A DNA stretch of 64,000 nucleotides from Isoetes taiwanensis (taxonomy: Eukaryota > Streptophyta > Lycopodiopsida > Isoetales > Isoetaceae): NCBI GenBank assembly GCA_021234155.1, contig JAJEKV010000232.1:434001-498000 (forward strand), in the 5' to 3' direction. The position numbers and the translations under genes are program-made. Positions 34,377 to 45,547 of this stretch are shown piece after piece. Under the pieces are notes generated by a model. The model was given only the letters and a program-made list of their open reading frames with translations. It searched no databases and had not been told where the DNA came from. Within the stretch, counting starts at the first letter, position 1. Every line of letters begins with the position of its first letter.

Positions 34377-35180
34377 TCTCGACTAGCGAAGTCGAGAATG
34401 CATCGTTGGTTTTGCCACATTCTACTCCGCAAGTCGAGAATGCCTTAGCCATCGAGAACTCCTGATGGTACACATGGAGTGCCGAAAGTTGGGTAAGGCA
34501 TTCCCTCACTCGCGAGCCGAGAATGCATACAAAGTTTTTCCGGGTTTCCCCGCGGGTTAGTTGTAGAGGCCTCCACCCATCCAGAGCCCATCCCTTCGCA
34601 ATATTCACCTAAGATGGTTCAAGGAGACGGTCTTTGATTGGGTAGAGGCCATCACGACCACATACACGAGAATTGGGTTGCTAAGAGTTGGTGGCAGACA
34701 GCCAAAACCACTTCCCTTCGCAATGTCCGAGGAAGATAGAAGGAGAGTGGTTAAGATCGCTCGCAAAGCCAGCTCTAGAGTGCACTAGAGTCGCGTTTTT
34801 CGACTCACGAAGTCGAGAAAGTGGTTAGTCGCCGAGGCCTCCACCCGATGAGCCCCCCCTTCGCAATATTCGATGAGCATGGTTCAAGGAGAGTGACTCT
34901 CGACGGGTGGAGGCACCGCGACCGCACAAAGGGCCATTGAGGGTAGATGACATTCTCGACTCACGAAGTCGAGAAGGCAGCAAGCAGCTTAAAAAGAATG
35001 TGAAGACATTGGGTAGTCGGTGTAATTCAAGGAAGTCGAGAATCTCAACCGCCAACAGCCCCAGAGTGTACACTCCCTCTTCTCGCCATGAAAGTCGAGA
35101 AGTTCTCGACTCGAAGTCGAGAAGAAGGCCTCCTGATTTTCGGACTGCTGGCAAGCTGAAGTATTCTCAACTCGCCACTC
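34377..35180. repeat. Palindrome cluster 4 (about eight copies)
   Basis: Copies of the ATTCTCGACTCACGAAGTCG-type palindrome occur at about 34377-34402, 34423-34443, 34499-34527, 34794-34820, 34951-34978, 35022-35043, 35080-35127 (two abutting) and 35161. They are interleaved with the direct repeats that start near 34080. This is the densest cluster in the element. Confidence 0.75.
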
Positions 35181-36200
35181 CGCGCATGTCTCCCCCGCAA
35201 AGGGAGGATATGCTGTGAGTTAGAAATGCAGATTCTGTGAAGCAATTCCTATTCTTAGTTCTTACTGGGAGAAAAACATTCCTAGTTATGTTCTGTTATG
35301 AAACATTCTTAGACAGTTTAGCTATATCTTTTGTGAATCTCTTCTATTAATGCTCGCAATATCTTACTTCCTAACACTGCCTCTCGATGAGTGACATCTG
35401 TTGCTTGCTACTACTCTAACCACTATTCTCACTTTTGCCCTGCATAATGTATTCAATTCAACCACAAGCAAAAAAAAGATAACAAAAACAAAACAATACA
35501 AAAGGAAAACAGATAACTGAGAGATTAGTGAGATTAATGAGAAAACAGAGAACAGTGGAGACAAATGAGATTAATGAGAAAACAGAGAACAGTACAGAGA
35601 AATGAGATTAAAAAAGGGTATGATATTACAAAAACATACCTCGATTTGCTGGATGAGGAGGAGGCTTCCGTTCGATTCCATGTGGTATAGTCGTTCGCAA
35701 AGCGTGAATAAGGATTTGTCCGGGTCAGAAATTGTATCGTGGATTAATAAGAGCCTCTAACAAATGTAATATAAGTAAAATGCAAGAAAGGACTTACGTA
35801 AAACTAAAAAGCAAAGACTAAAAGGGCCTCACTTTCTTTTCCGGGCAAGAACGCCCACCGAACACTCAATCGCCGCGAGAACTTTGGGGCTGGAAGCGCC
35901 CCGATCCGTCGACCAAGCCACCGTCATAAGATGGCCTTGAATGGTTCTGTTCGATCGATCGCCCGATCGGAAAAGCGGGCGCTTAAGGAAAATACAGAGC
36001 TCAAGAGTGATCGAGAAAACAGGGGGAGGAAGAATGGTGGGGAGAGGAAGAGGGTGCAAGCACTGGCCGCACCCTCGAACCCTCGTAAAAGTGCAATAAT
36101 AAACTTCGTCACGCAGGGCCATGCCCTCCATGACGATGGCAGTGGGAGTTCTTGACATGGCCACTTTCACCGAGGAGGAGGCCACGTGGCCATGACAAGA
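35181..36200. other. Intergenic part of transposon, possible minus-strand first exons
   Basis: A 36-bp A-rich unit (GAGATTAATGAGAAAACAGA) is repeated near 35527-35607. Minus-strand pieces such as SLFTLCERLYHMESNGSLLL (with a donor GAG|GTATGT near 35640) and a 118-residue open frame starting at 36185 (MASSSVKVAMSRTPT…) may be exons but match nothing I recognise. Confidence 0.25.
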
Positions 36201-36204
36201 TATG

Positions 36205-36460
36205 AAAGGTTAGGTTATATGTTTATATATGTTACCTTATATATTTAATATGGTTTCAATGGTTGAATAGTTTCAATGGTTATATATGGTTACAATGTTT
36301 ACATATGGTTTTAGAATGAGTATGGTTGTATGGTTTAATATGGTTATATGATTTTAGTTAATATGGTTGTATGATTTAATATGGTTATATTTAATATGTT
36401 TGTATGGTTTTATATGGTTCATATGGTCATATTTATGGTGTTTGGGGCTATATGGTTTTA
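36205..36460. repeat. ATATGGTT low-complexity repeat
   Basis: A ~250-bp stretch is built of ATATGGTT, ATGGTTATAT and TTAATATGG variants. It separates the decayed minus-strand region from the plus-strand transposase gene and may be part of its promoter region. Confidence 0.8.
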
Positions 36461-36644
36461 ATGTGAGCTTTTTTCATTCGGGGAGCATGTGAGATGAGTA
36501 AAATGGAGCCAAGGAAGTCCAACAGAGGCCATTGCCCTAGGCTCCAATGGAGGAAGAAGGGTTGCCTTTTGTTGCACCCTTGCAAACTGCATCGGTATTT
36601 GCAGAGGGCATAATAACCGCAGCTTGATCCATTTGATAGTGTGA

Positions 36645-39412
36645 ATGATGAGAGGTCGGGAGATGAACATCTTGAGTTGGCATTGTGAAGCTTCTTATCT
36701 AAAGTTGATACAATCATGTCCCGTGGAAGCTCTAGTGATTGCATTGTGTGCTCGTGGCTGCTGGAGTCCCAAGCTCAGCTTGAGATGGCCAATTAGATAT
36801 ATTACACATAAGAATGGTGATACTCTAGAATGCCCCATTGAACTACACACCCCAAGGCCCACCCAAGGCCATGTGGAAGATTTGGTGGTCGATGAGCATC
36901 CTTTGATCACAAGGAAGAGACGCTATGTCTTTCATAAAAGGCAGCCAAGGGTGCCCAAGAGGCCTAGAAGTGACAAATATTTAGAAAGGATGGAAAGTAT
37001 GGCACCAACCAGAGAAAACCTGGAGGCAATTAGGGGACAAGAGTGTTGCAACCTAGATTGCACAAAGGCATACAATGTGGATGACCTCGTGCAGATAAGG
37101 TCCCAATACATTGGACAGCTTCAAAAAGATAGGATTAATTTCATTTACTCCTTGTGTAGGAATTCCAGCTATGATGAAAACAATGTGATCTGCCTACTAT
37201 ATCAATTGAGGGGCATGAAGGTATGTATGAGAGCATTGAGATGGATTCTTGGGGTGAGCAAGTCTTCATTTTACAGATACTGGGAGCAGGTTAGAAAAGG
37301 GCACAGTTTGTTCCAACATGGTAATGCACTCACTTTGAAACCTAGAGCAAATACTCTCAAGGCCATTGCAGTCTTCGAGAGCTTTGTGAGATACATGTCT
37401 CAATCTATGCCCCACAAGTCGAAGGTGAACGAGCACGGTGTGCGAGTGGTGCAAAGAGTGTTGCCACAACACTATATCCAAAAGGAGTGCCTTAAGGAGG
37501 TCAACTCCATCCTAGAAACTACTGGAGGTAGGCCTCTTTCTCAATCACATTTCAGCAAGTTATGGAGCACTCACTTCTCAGACGTGAGTGTCCTACAACA
37601 CATGCCATTCTCAAAGTGCAACACTTGCATTCAACTCAAGGATACACTTGCATCAACTGCAATAGAGAAAGAAAGAATGGCAATTAGGGAGCAATTTGCA
37701 GATCACCAAAGGGACCAAATATCATGTAGAGCAGTTGTATTGGCAGTGGAGAACATTTTCTCGAGATGCTGGACAAATTTTTTGTGTATAATTCATGATA
37801 AGATGGACCAACACAAGACTTTCTTGCCAAAGCTAGATCCTTTACCCAAGCGTTGTCAAAACGCTTTTTTGATGAAAGTGAGTCCGGCGGGTGTATTAAC
37901 ACATGGTCATGGAACTGGAACATATGGTCATTTTGTGCTTGATCTATGGAGAGATGATCCAAACTTTCATGTGAGCTCTATTTTCAAGTGCCTCGAGAAC
38001 ACTAGAGAAAGGATCGATAGAAGGGAGGAGGTATTCCCCTTCAAAGACCCATTTTGAGGCTTTGATGGATGATCAACCGCTTTGTTATCAAAGGCGATAA
38101 AAAGCTCACATCCAAGGTGTCTAGTGAATCAAGGAGGACTTGGGATGATTTCCCTTACTTGAGAAAAATCACTTTTGAGGAGCTATGTGTTCAGTTGGAC
38201 AACTGTTGGAAAGAAAACAAGAATAGATGGATGTTTGGGGCTATGTCATACTTGACAGCAGTGGGAGTATTCAAAGTTGTGAAAGTGGGATTCATGATGG
38301 TTGGGCATACGCATGATGATATAGATGGATTCTTTGGAACTTTCTCCACCAAGCTCAAGAGAGAAAACGTGACCACTCTCCCTGAACTAATGGATGTGTT
38401 TGAGAGCTGCATTGACCCCAACCCAATGGCTTTCTTGATGGATGAGGTTGCAGATTGGAAATCATTTGTAGAAGGATACTTGCTAGATGGTAAGGACCAG
38501 TTGACAGGACATACAAAGCCACTTCAGTTCAAGTTTTGGGTTAGGGATGGAATACCAATCATGCAATATAAGTGGAGACCAGGTGACAAGTTGTGGATGC
38601 CCTGCACAAGGTATCGAAGTTGTGGCAAAAGGGTGCTTCTTTGGTGAAGTTCTCATTCCTAAAGGGCAGCCAAAACCACTACCTCCCTTCAAGGCAGTCA
38701 AAGACTCTAGCCAACCGGGTGAAGGGCATCAAGGATTACATAACGACCGGGATGATGTTCAAAATGGAAAGCACACCTCCACTCTTAAGAAAAATCAAAT
38801 GGACTCCCTAATCAAGTAATTGGGAGAAAGTTGTAACATGCTTAGAAACCGAATGTACCATGTGGGAGGGAGCTAAGAGACGGGGTTCTTGCCCGAGTCA
38901 AGATGGGAGGGTTCTCAAGGTGCAAGCAACGTCTAAGAATGCTCACTTGGGTCCCAACAAGGGTTCCAAGTGGTTTGTGGGAAGTAAGGCCTCAAAGCCG
39001 GAAGTGGTTTGATCTTCCCGAGTGGGATCCCTTTGAGGACATCAAGGAAGGATACTTTGTGCTAGTAAGGTCCGATGATGAGGATCTGTCCAATATGGTT
39101 GGGGGTGGCACTCTCGATGTAACCACCACTATGCTCGATGGAGAGGAGTTAGATCCTGGATTCCAAATTCAATATTGGGAGCCCATTGGGAGACACAAGA
39201 AGGGCAACTTGAAGGAGCAATACACCGATCTTTGGGAGAAGAAGTGGAGGGCAAATTATGCCGACCCTCAAAGGAGGGAATTGGTGGAATGTGTGGTATG
39301 GTCATATCCAAGTTCTCACGTTGCAAAGGACAACACACACAAGATCCCAATAAGGGAGATGGACAAGGCCATGAGCAACCTCCATGCTATATCATTGTAT
39401 GAGGGTACATAA
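36645..39412 (+). CDS. Transposase-like gene with DDE/RNase H-like (DUF7869-type) core
   Basis: Three coding segments lie in order. Segment 1 (36645-38057, 470 codons) has a Cys-containing DNA-binding-like N-terminal part and MPFSKCNTCIQLKDTL, then IIHDKMDQHKTFLPKL near 37786 (first Asp box). Segment 2 (38069-38647) has CVQLDNCWKENKNR near 38190 (second Asp) and VGHTHDDIDGFFGTFS near 38300 (third acidic box). Segment 3 (38903-39412) has GYFVLVRSDDED, QIQYWEPIG and VVWSYPSSH, a barrel-like C-terminus. Segments 1 and 2 can be joined in frame by an 86-nt GT-AG intron (38031-38116). Between segments 2 and 3 a second intron or a frameshift is needed. The gene ends about 170 bp inside the right TIR. 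The family is widespread in seed-free plants and algae; its transposase role here is inferred from the acidic boxes and the TIR/TSD context. Confidence 0.7.
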
Positions 39413-39583
39413 TATTGAGAAGTTTGAAAACTTTCTCAACTAGTGGTTTGTAAAATTTATGAGGAAAACAAGTAACCCAATTCTATGTGTGTCATGTGTA
39501 ATTCTATTCAAGCAATCAATTCAGAAATTTCTTTTATGGTGTGTGAGTCCCATTTTCAGTCCGAGTCCCAAAATTCAAGATTT

Positions 39584-39608
39584 GTCCCACTTTAATTAAA
39601 TACGACTT
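39584..39608 (-). repeat. Right terminal inverted repeat (25 bp)
   Basis: It ends CTTTAATTAAATACGACTT and is the exact reverse complement of 27760-27784. It is followed by the TSD TCTA at 39609-39612. Confidence 0.92.
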
Positions 39609-40955
39609 TCTAGTCACAGCAGCAACCACATCACATGTGACTTCATGCTCCATGATATTAGCTGCTCCAAAAAACTTCATCCATTCACTATTGGCCCTGA
39701 GATTGATCCTCCCCCGTTTGAATTTCCTTGTCATCATGAACAGCACATCTGAAAATGCAACACAATTATCTATTAGTCTCATGAATCCAATTGATGTCAT
39801 ATTGAACCTGCTTTATTATCCCTTCTGGGGGAATGATTTCACATTTAAAAATGAAGGCGTTTCTTCCTTTCCAAATTCTCCAAAGGAGAATGTATATACT
39901 CCAATCACATGGATTGGAAGGCATAAAGAAGTCAACCTCATTTAAAGCTATAAGATCCAAGCCAAAAATGTTACAAGCAACCTCCAATGTCCATTCCGAC
40001 CACATGCATTGATCAAACGGGTGATTCTCATCCTCCCTAGCATTCAAACACCTGTCACAAACATAGAGTTAGCCATTGATAATTTATGCCTCTTATTGTT
40101 GGTTGCCAAGCTTTTATGCCATAGCTGCCACATGAAGGCTTTAATCTTCGGGTTGATGGAACTGTTCCACATATAATTCAAATTGCTTCTGCTCCTATGT
40201 GGTTGAACTCCCCATTTCTCATGAATTGTTATCTCCTGGTGGCTCATAAGAAACTTGTAGGCTAGTCTCACATTGTATCCATACTTTCCATTATGCTGCC
40301 ATGAGTCCTCAGCATTGGACCAGATGCCTTAAAAGATGATATTATAGATTCATAAAGCATATTTATATGATTACCCTCCTCTGCAAGGACCGAATTATAG
40401 AAAGCTATAATTATCAAACAGATCTTTGATGAGAATAACCCACTTTACTTTCCAAAGCCTTGCTTGATCAGGAAATGACAAGCAAGGCACATATCTGGGT
40501 TATCTAAAACTCCAAAATATGGACTGCTCCATTGAAAGCCCCTCCTTCCAAGTGTACATATGCCTGACTTCCAACCAAGCCTTGATCCACTTCTTGATAA
40601 TACCTGGGGTGTTAGTAGGGACAGAGAAAGGAAAATAAATCGAATGTGGAAGCTCCATTTTTAGTGATCTTCATCCGTAAGGATGACATCTACTGATATA
40701 ATATCTGATAAGAATAGAGATCGCATGTCTAATTTTGTCATGGCAGGCTTTATAGTATTTAGTAGCCAAGGCCAATCCATGTTTCTCAATATCAATAGTA
40801 CCAAGGCCGCCATTCTTTTTAGTTTTACAACACTCTTTCATTGACACAGGATGCCAACATCTTCTATTTTGACCACACGCTATAAACCTGCCAATAATAC
40901 TCTGAAGCTTATTAGAAATCTTTTTAGGAGCCATAATAACCGAAGATTGGTAGAC
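39609..40955 (-). mobile_element. Second LINE copy, 5' part (zf-RVT and RT end)
   Basis: This is the minus-strand continuation of the LINE interrupted at 27759. Stretches include KISNKLQSIIGRFIACGQNR, SMKECCKTKKNGGLGTIDIE, WNSSINPKIKAFMWQLWHKS and DENHPFDQCMWSEW, all collinear with 2330-3231 and 7874-8040 of the first copy. It lacks the LTR element found in the first copy, so that insertion came after the two copies separated. The LINE is truncated at about 40955, where it abuts block C in mid-sequence. Confidence 0.87.
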
Positions 40956-40956
40956 T

Positions 40957-41600
40957 CCGTGGAAGAATTGGGATACTTGTAGTCTGCTCTACAGCAAAGT
41001 AGAGTCACTCTTCTGGAGCAATTCAAGGGCATTTCAGGAGTGGCTGGACTTGGGCTAAAAGAGCTTGAGCCTTTTAGGAAAAAGAAGGAGAAGATAAATG
41101 CTCTTGCCGACATAGATGTAGTCCCCACGCAAGATGTGGTTGACGCTAGCACAAAATTCTAACAGCTCTAGAGGACTCCACAATTCCAATTGTCGACCAT
41201 GCAAGACTGAAGAAAGATTTCTAGGATGGACAAGGAAGGAGCACTCTGGAGCATGAAAAGAAAAATAGGATCGTGAACGAGGACAATAAAAAGAGAGCGG
41301 GGAATACACTCGATGAAGATACTAACGAGGAAGAAGAGACCCAGGATGATGAGAAGGATGTTGAACATTGCAACGTTCCTAACCGATATGCCCTTAACCA
41401 ATTGGGCAAACCCATCTAGACTTTTATGAGTAGTCGCTTCTATTCATTTATGCTGGTGTCTCGAGAATGCGACACCAAGATCCACTCAAGCAATCTCCCA
41501 CGGATCCTTTACAATCTCTCCCACTCGAACTATGCTCGTCCTCGAGCATCACAGTGCCATACACCACACCATTCCATGGTGTCCAAGACCAAGCCATGAC
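40957..41600. repeat. Repeat block C
   Basis: This is a ~640-bp partial copy of the block family, matching 23367-24000 in block A and 43313-43597 plus 45548-45930 in block B. It begins abruptly (TCCGTGGAAGAATTGGGA) at the 5' end of the second LINE, so a deletion or recombination joined the two. It carries the coiled-coil remnant VEELGYL…LQQSRVTLLEQF and NALADIDVVPTQDVVDAST. Confidence 0.75.
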
Positions 41601-41778
41601 CAATCTGGGATTGGGTCGCCATTATTGACACTGAAGAAAGCACTTCTGTGTGATTATGAGTACTTTATCCATCTCGATGAGGAGTTGTGGATCAGAGAGT
41701 GAAGCAGATGGCATAACTATTTGTAGATGGTCATCTAAAAGATGAGAAGGGTGAGAAGCTAGATGTCAAGGACCATCT

Positions 41779-42660
41779 CAGAGTGTTCACCAATAGCTTC
41801 TATAGACCCCTCAGATCCAGGCACCCCTCGAATCTGCAGAGACTTATTGAGAAGATCATAGGAGACATAACCTGGATGAAGTGTAGCCCCTCATACAGTG
41901 GCCGCAAGGAGTTTAAAACAAGGGCAGAGGATTTGAATAAGATTAGTATAGTCGAGAGGGTACTCATGATGTATCGAAAGGATGTGAATAAAATGAAAGT
42001 TCAGACTATTGCAGAGGTTAAGGTAACAATACCCTATATCCATAAAGAACTTGCTGCTCATGGTCGTTATAGTGTTTCGACATGGGTAGGAAGCCGTAGA
42101 GAAGGTGAAAAAGACATCCTACCTCAAAACTTGGTGGCCAAGGTAAACGAATATCTTGAAGGTAATCCAAAGCAAGAGGGCAAATCATTCCAATGCTATC
42201 ATGTGAGTCCTCAAGGCATGTGTGTGGGCATAGTAATCACATCGGCAAGTCTAGTTGATTGTGACTTTAGAAACGTGAAGAGTGGAAAAGGGAAGATTAC
42301 CAAAAATTCCTTGATCAGATAAGCATCTTGACGGACAAACAACTCTATTGGGTTGTGGCATTTGTGTTTTCAGATGGATACAACCAATATCTCTCTGCAA
42401 TGAAATCTATAGATGGAGGCAGTCCAGTGCGGATTAGCATGTGTTAAGATCCTGTAGTGAAGAGCTCTGCCTCTTCAAGAGTTAAAGAGGTCATGCATTG
42501 GTTCTTATGATACATTTTAAGAGTGCATGTTACTGGTGACGTTGTACCAGAGGTTGATCTTTGCTTCATCAGTCTAGACCATACCCAAAAGTATGTAAAG
42601 CTTTCTTCCTATCTACATACCATAGACGAGATTCACAAGAAAATACCAAATTCTGATTGC
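41779..42660 (+). pseudogene. Decayed unidentified protein gene
   Basis: A plus-strand frame of about 180 codons contains SNLQRLIEKIIGDITWMKCS, LNKISIVERVLMMYRKDVNK, HGRYSVSTWVGSRREGEKDI and FQCYHVSPQGMCVGIVITSA. A frame change near 42290 leads to FLDQISILTDKQLYWVVAFV, and further pieces (VHVTGDVVPEVDLCFISLDH) continue to about 42660. The length of conserved-looking sequence suggests a real protein of more than 300 residues. I do not recognise it. It sits between blocks C and B and may be the N-terminal part of the gene whose tail is the coiled-coil remnant. Confidence 0.45.
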
Positions 42661-42706
42661 GCGATAGGTATATTGAAAACAGAAGTATGATTAAATTGGA
42701 CGATCA

Positions 42707-42905
42707 CACCCAATTTGGTACGCTTTGTCTCCCAGCATTATCACTTTTACAAATAAGTTTGTACCAAATTGGGTGACCGCAGAATTTGGCATGCTTTGTC
42801 TTCCAGCATCGTCAATTTAGGATTAAGTTTGGTGGTCCTTAGCATGCTAGCCTATACCGATAGTTTTAAATAAAGTTGGAGTGAAATTGGGCAGCTACCC
42901 AATTT
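42707..42905. repeat. AATTGGG hairpins and ~70-bp direct repeat
   Basis: CACCCAATTTGGTAC at 42707-42721 is the perfect inverse of GTACCAAATTGGGTG at 42761-42775 (15-bp stem, ~39-nt loop). A second hairpin, AAATTGGG-cagcta-CCCAATTT, lies at 42884-42905. TTTGGYAYGCTTTGTCTYCC followed by AGCAT recurs at about 42714 and 42785. The stem wording is related to the hairpins at 24326-24414. Confidence 0.7.
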
Positions 42906-43195
42906 TATTTACACATCTTCTTCTTACTAAATTATTTGCATATATCATGTTGTTGGTTTTATCGTCCTTGGGGTGAAAAGAACTGGGGTATATCTTGGAC
43001 AGGTGCTCTTTTGCTGAGCTAGCTAGATGCAAAGACCTACACCTACCTGATAAGGAAGCTTATGATGGAGGGATATGAGGTCATTGACTCCTTTTTAGAT
43101 GGAGCTTTTAGCTGGGCCGCACGATGCAAGCTACTGAGTCTTTTCTTTTGAGATGGAACATAAGATGCAGACCAAGCTACCACTTTTGAGCAGTT

Positions 43196-43597
43196 TGAGA
43201 TCATGTTGCACGAGGAGAAAAGCAGGAGAACGTATAAGATTGCACAACAACAGAATAAGAAAGCCGACAATTCAAAGGATGTCATAGAGGATCTGTAGCC
43301 ACGACCTCATCCCTACTCCGTTGAAGAATTGGGAAACTTGCAGTCTGCTCTATAGGAAAGTAGAGTCACTCTTCTGGAGCAATTCAAGGGCATTTCAGAA
43401 GTGGTTGGACTTGGGCTGAAAGAGCTTGAGCTTTTGGGAAAAAGAAGGAGAAGATCAATGCTCTTTGACGACATAGACGTAGTCTCCACGCAGGTTGTGG
43501 TTGATGATAGCACAAAATTCTACAGCTCCTTGAAGAGGACCCCATAGTTCCAATTGTCGACCATGCAAGACTGAAGAAAGATTTATAGGATGGACAA
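43196..43597. repeat. Repeat block B, left part
   Basis: The sequence closely matches 23255-23656. It carries the coiled-coil remnant in a less damaged form: EKSRRTYKIAQQQNKKADNS before a stop, then VEELGNLQSALQESRVTLLE. It is interrupted at GGATGGACAAG by the insertion at 43598-45547 and resumes with GAAGGAGCACTC. Confidence 0.8.
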
Positions 43598-45547
43598 GAT
43601 AAGATAGGATAAGATAACTTTTTTATCGTCCACGAGAACCCTATCGGGTTATGGGACCAGAACAAAGAAAGAGGGCATGAGCCACCCAACAGAACAAAAA
43701 GGCCTAAGCCTAAACAAAGTACAGCATGGATACGAAGCCCCGTAACAAAACATGAAAGAAATAACAAAAAGAGCTAACTAATAAGGCACTATGCATATCC
43801 CAAACCAAAGGGTGCTTTCGGGCCGGTGGTCGCGTAATGATAGCCTGTGCCCCCTCGTACTGCGCCATTTGTTTACGCATCCGAGCCTCTCGGACTTTAC
43901 ACAACTCCCCCCGTCGCCTAGTTAACTGTACATGGGAGAGATCCTCCTAAACCGAGAATCTAGTATTCTTCAAATGACTGCCGTGCTGGAGCACATATAA
44001 TCTGTCCTGAGTGTACGACTATATGACGAGGTCGGCCTGGTCTCTGGGCCCCAACTCACCGGGCTATGGCAATACTAGGCTGCTGAATGTGCATGATATC
44101 AGTGAAAAAATGTGCAGCTTGTTCAGCATCTGAGCAAGAGTCTATTTCAGGTAGCCTCGCTATGCGTAGATTAAGGTCTCTATCTTGCTCGGGATCAGCT
44201 ATCGGTGATGGGACATGCTCCCCATGCTTGTGAAAATCTGTGTATATGCCTTAACCTGGAGTTACATGTACATCAGTCATTATGGTATCCTTGCATGAGG
44301 CCGAGCCGCCTCCCGAGCCCGGCATCGTGCTCACGTCCCGCCCTAGATCAGTCGTCGTGCATTACGGCTGTCAAGTTCTAGATCGATCAGAGCATCGCTA
44401 TCTCGCAGACTAGCGACTTTGGGAGAGGGTGGTGGCTCTGTAGGGCAATTCGGCAGGGTCTTGGACGAAAGCGTAATCAGTATTTGAAGAATTGCTGAGC
44501 TTCTATCATAACAGTAGGGGCAAACATTGTCTGTTCCAAGGCAGGAGATAGTGTATTATGATCTGCTGCTGAGAGACGTGGGCAAAGCTTATCTCTAATT
44601 TCAAAGAACTGCTTGAGAAGATCCCCACCAGTGTGCTAGAATTTTTACACCGAGCCCGTCTGGTCATGGCGTAAAACCTTCCAAGCGAGCTGCCACTGGA
44701 GCTGGTGCTGCTGTATATTAGGCTATGAAAAACTCAGAGCGAAAACTCAGAACTGTATTTTGGGATATCAGAAGATCAAAGCTATGGCAGAGGCTTGTGG
44801 AGCAAAGCTGAAGCACAAGTTGTGAAAATAAAAGCTGCTATGCTGGATAACAGAAAATGAAAGCCTGTTTCCTTCTTTTTGGGACACAAAATTGTCTAAA
44901 AAAATCAAAAGCAATCCAAAACCTGATATGACAAAAATCTGTGCTGGTCTTGCCGATGATGTGCTGAATCCTTGTGCAGAAGGGGGGGATCTTGGGCAGG
45001 CGATTATGGGCCAAATCTTGCAAGTCATGGCTGAAGCAATCTACAGGGCAAAATCTGGAGACAAATTCGTGGCTGCATGGGATTACAAGACAAATATCTG
45101 GTTGGGTTGTGTATGCTGGGGTTTTGATTGCATCTTCGACGTACTGAAACGATTTGATTGGTGCCTGATTCTTGATGTTGTTGATGCTGCACTACATGAT
45201 CTGATCTAACCTACATGATCGTGGATAAAAGGCAAGCCGAAGCTATGTCTGTGCTATTATGCTGGACCATGTCTGTGCTATGCTAGACCGAAGAAAATCA
45301 AAGCTAGGACAATTCGAATCAAAGCTAAGAAGAAGGTCAAAGAACCTGTGCGGCATGTATTGATGCGGAGCTGTTGCAATAGGGTAACCGATTTTGGATG
45401 TGCAAGTACTGGAAGGACCGTGCTGGAGGCCGTTTAAGGCTGGAGCGAACTCTGATTCCCTGTGCTGTGTGCTCGGTGGCTGGATGCTTTGTGGCTTCTG
45501 GCTAGTCCGAGCAGACTCACATGGACATGAGCGGGCCTGGGCGCTCA
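43598..45547 (-). mobile_element. ~1.95-kb insertion splitting block B
   Basis: Block A shows the uninterrupted sequence (near 23650-23665), which defines the insertion. A (GATAAGATAG)-type simple tail at 43598-43617 suggests the 3' end of a non-LTR element on the minus strand, with (G)ACAAG / GGCAAG at the edges as a possible imperfect TSD. The adjacent ~80 bp (43617-43700) resemble 63718-63800. A 105-codon open frame at 44892-45209 (plus) has no recognised domain. No RT motif was found, so it is non-autonomous or composite. Confidence 0.5.

Larger units (their letters stand above)
27760..39608 (+). mobile_element. 11.85-kb TIR DNA transposon with DUF7869-like transposase
   Basis: The element is delimited by 25-bp perfect terminal inverted repeats (27760-27784 and 39584-39608) and a 4-bp TSD inside a LINE. 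Its right third carries a plus-strand transposase-like gene (36645-39412). The left two thirds carry decayed minus-strand coding sequence, including an FCP1/NIF phosphatase domain, and many copies of a short palindrome. The left part is rich in CpG-containing codons, unlike the flanking DNA. The 4-bp TSD fits superfamilies such as Sola, but assignment is inference. The transposase gene looks only mildly damaged, so the insertion may be fairly recent. Confidence 0.85.

Noticed and set aside
28683-35180. Palindromic repeats considered as a CRISPR-like array
   Set aside because: Spacing ranges from tens to thousands of bases, copies are diverged, and the setting is a plant transposon.
43384-43767. 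127-codon minus-strand frame across the block B insertion junction
   Set aside because: It spans the boundary between the block and a later insertion, so it cannot be an ancestral gene.
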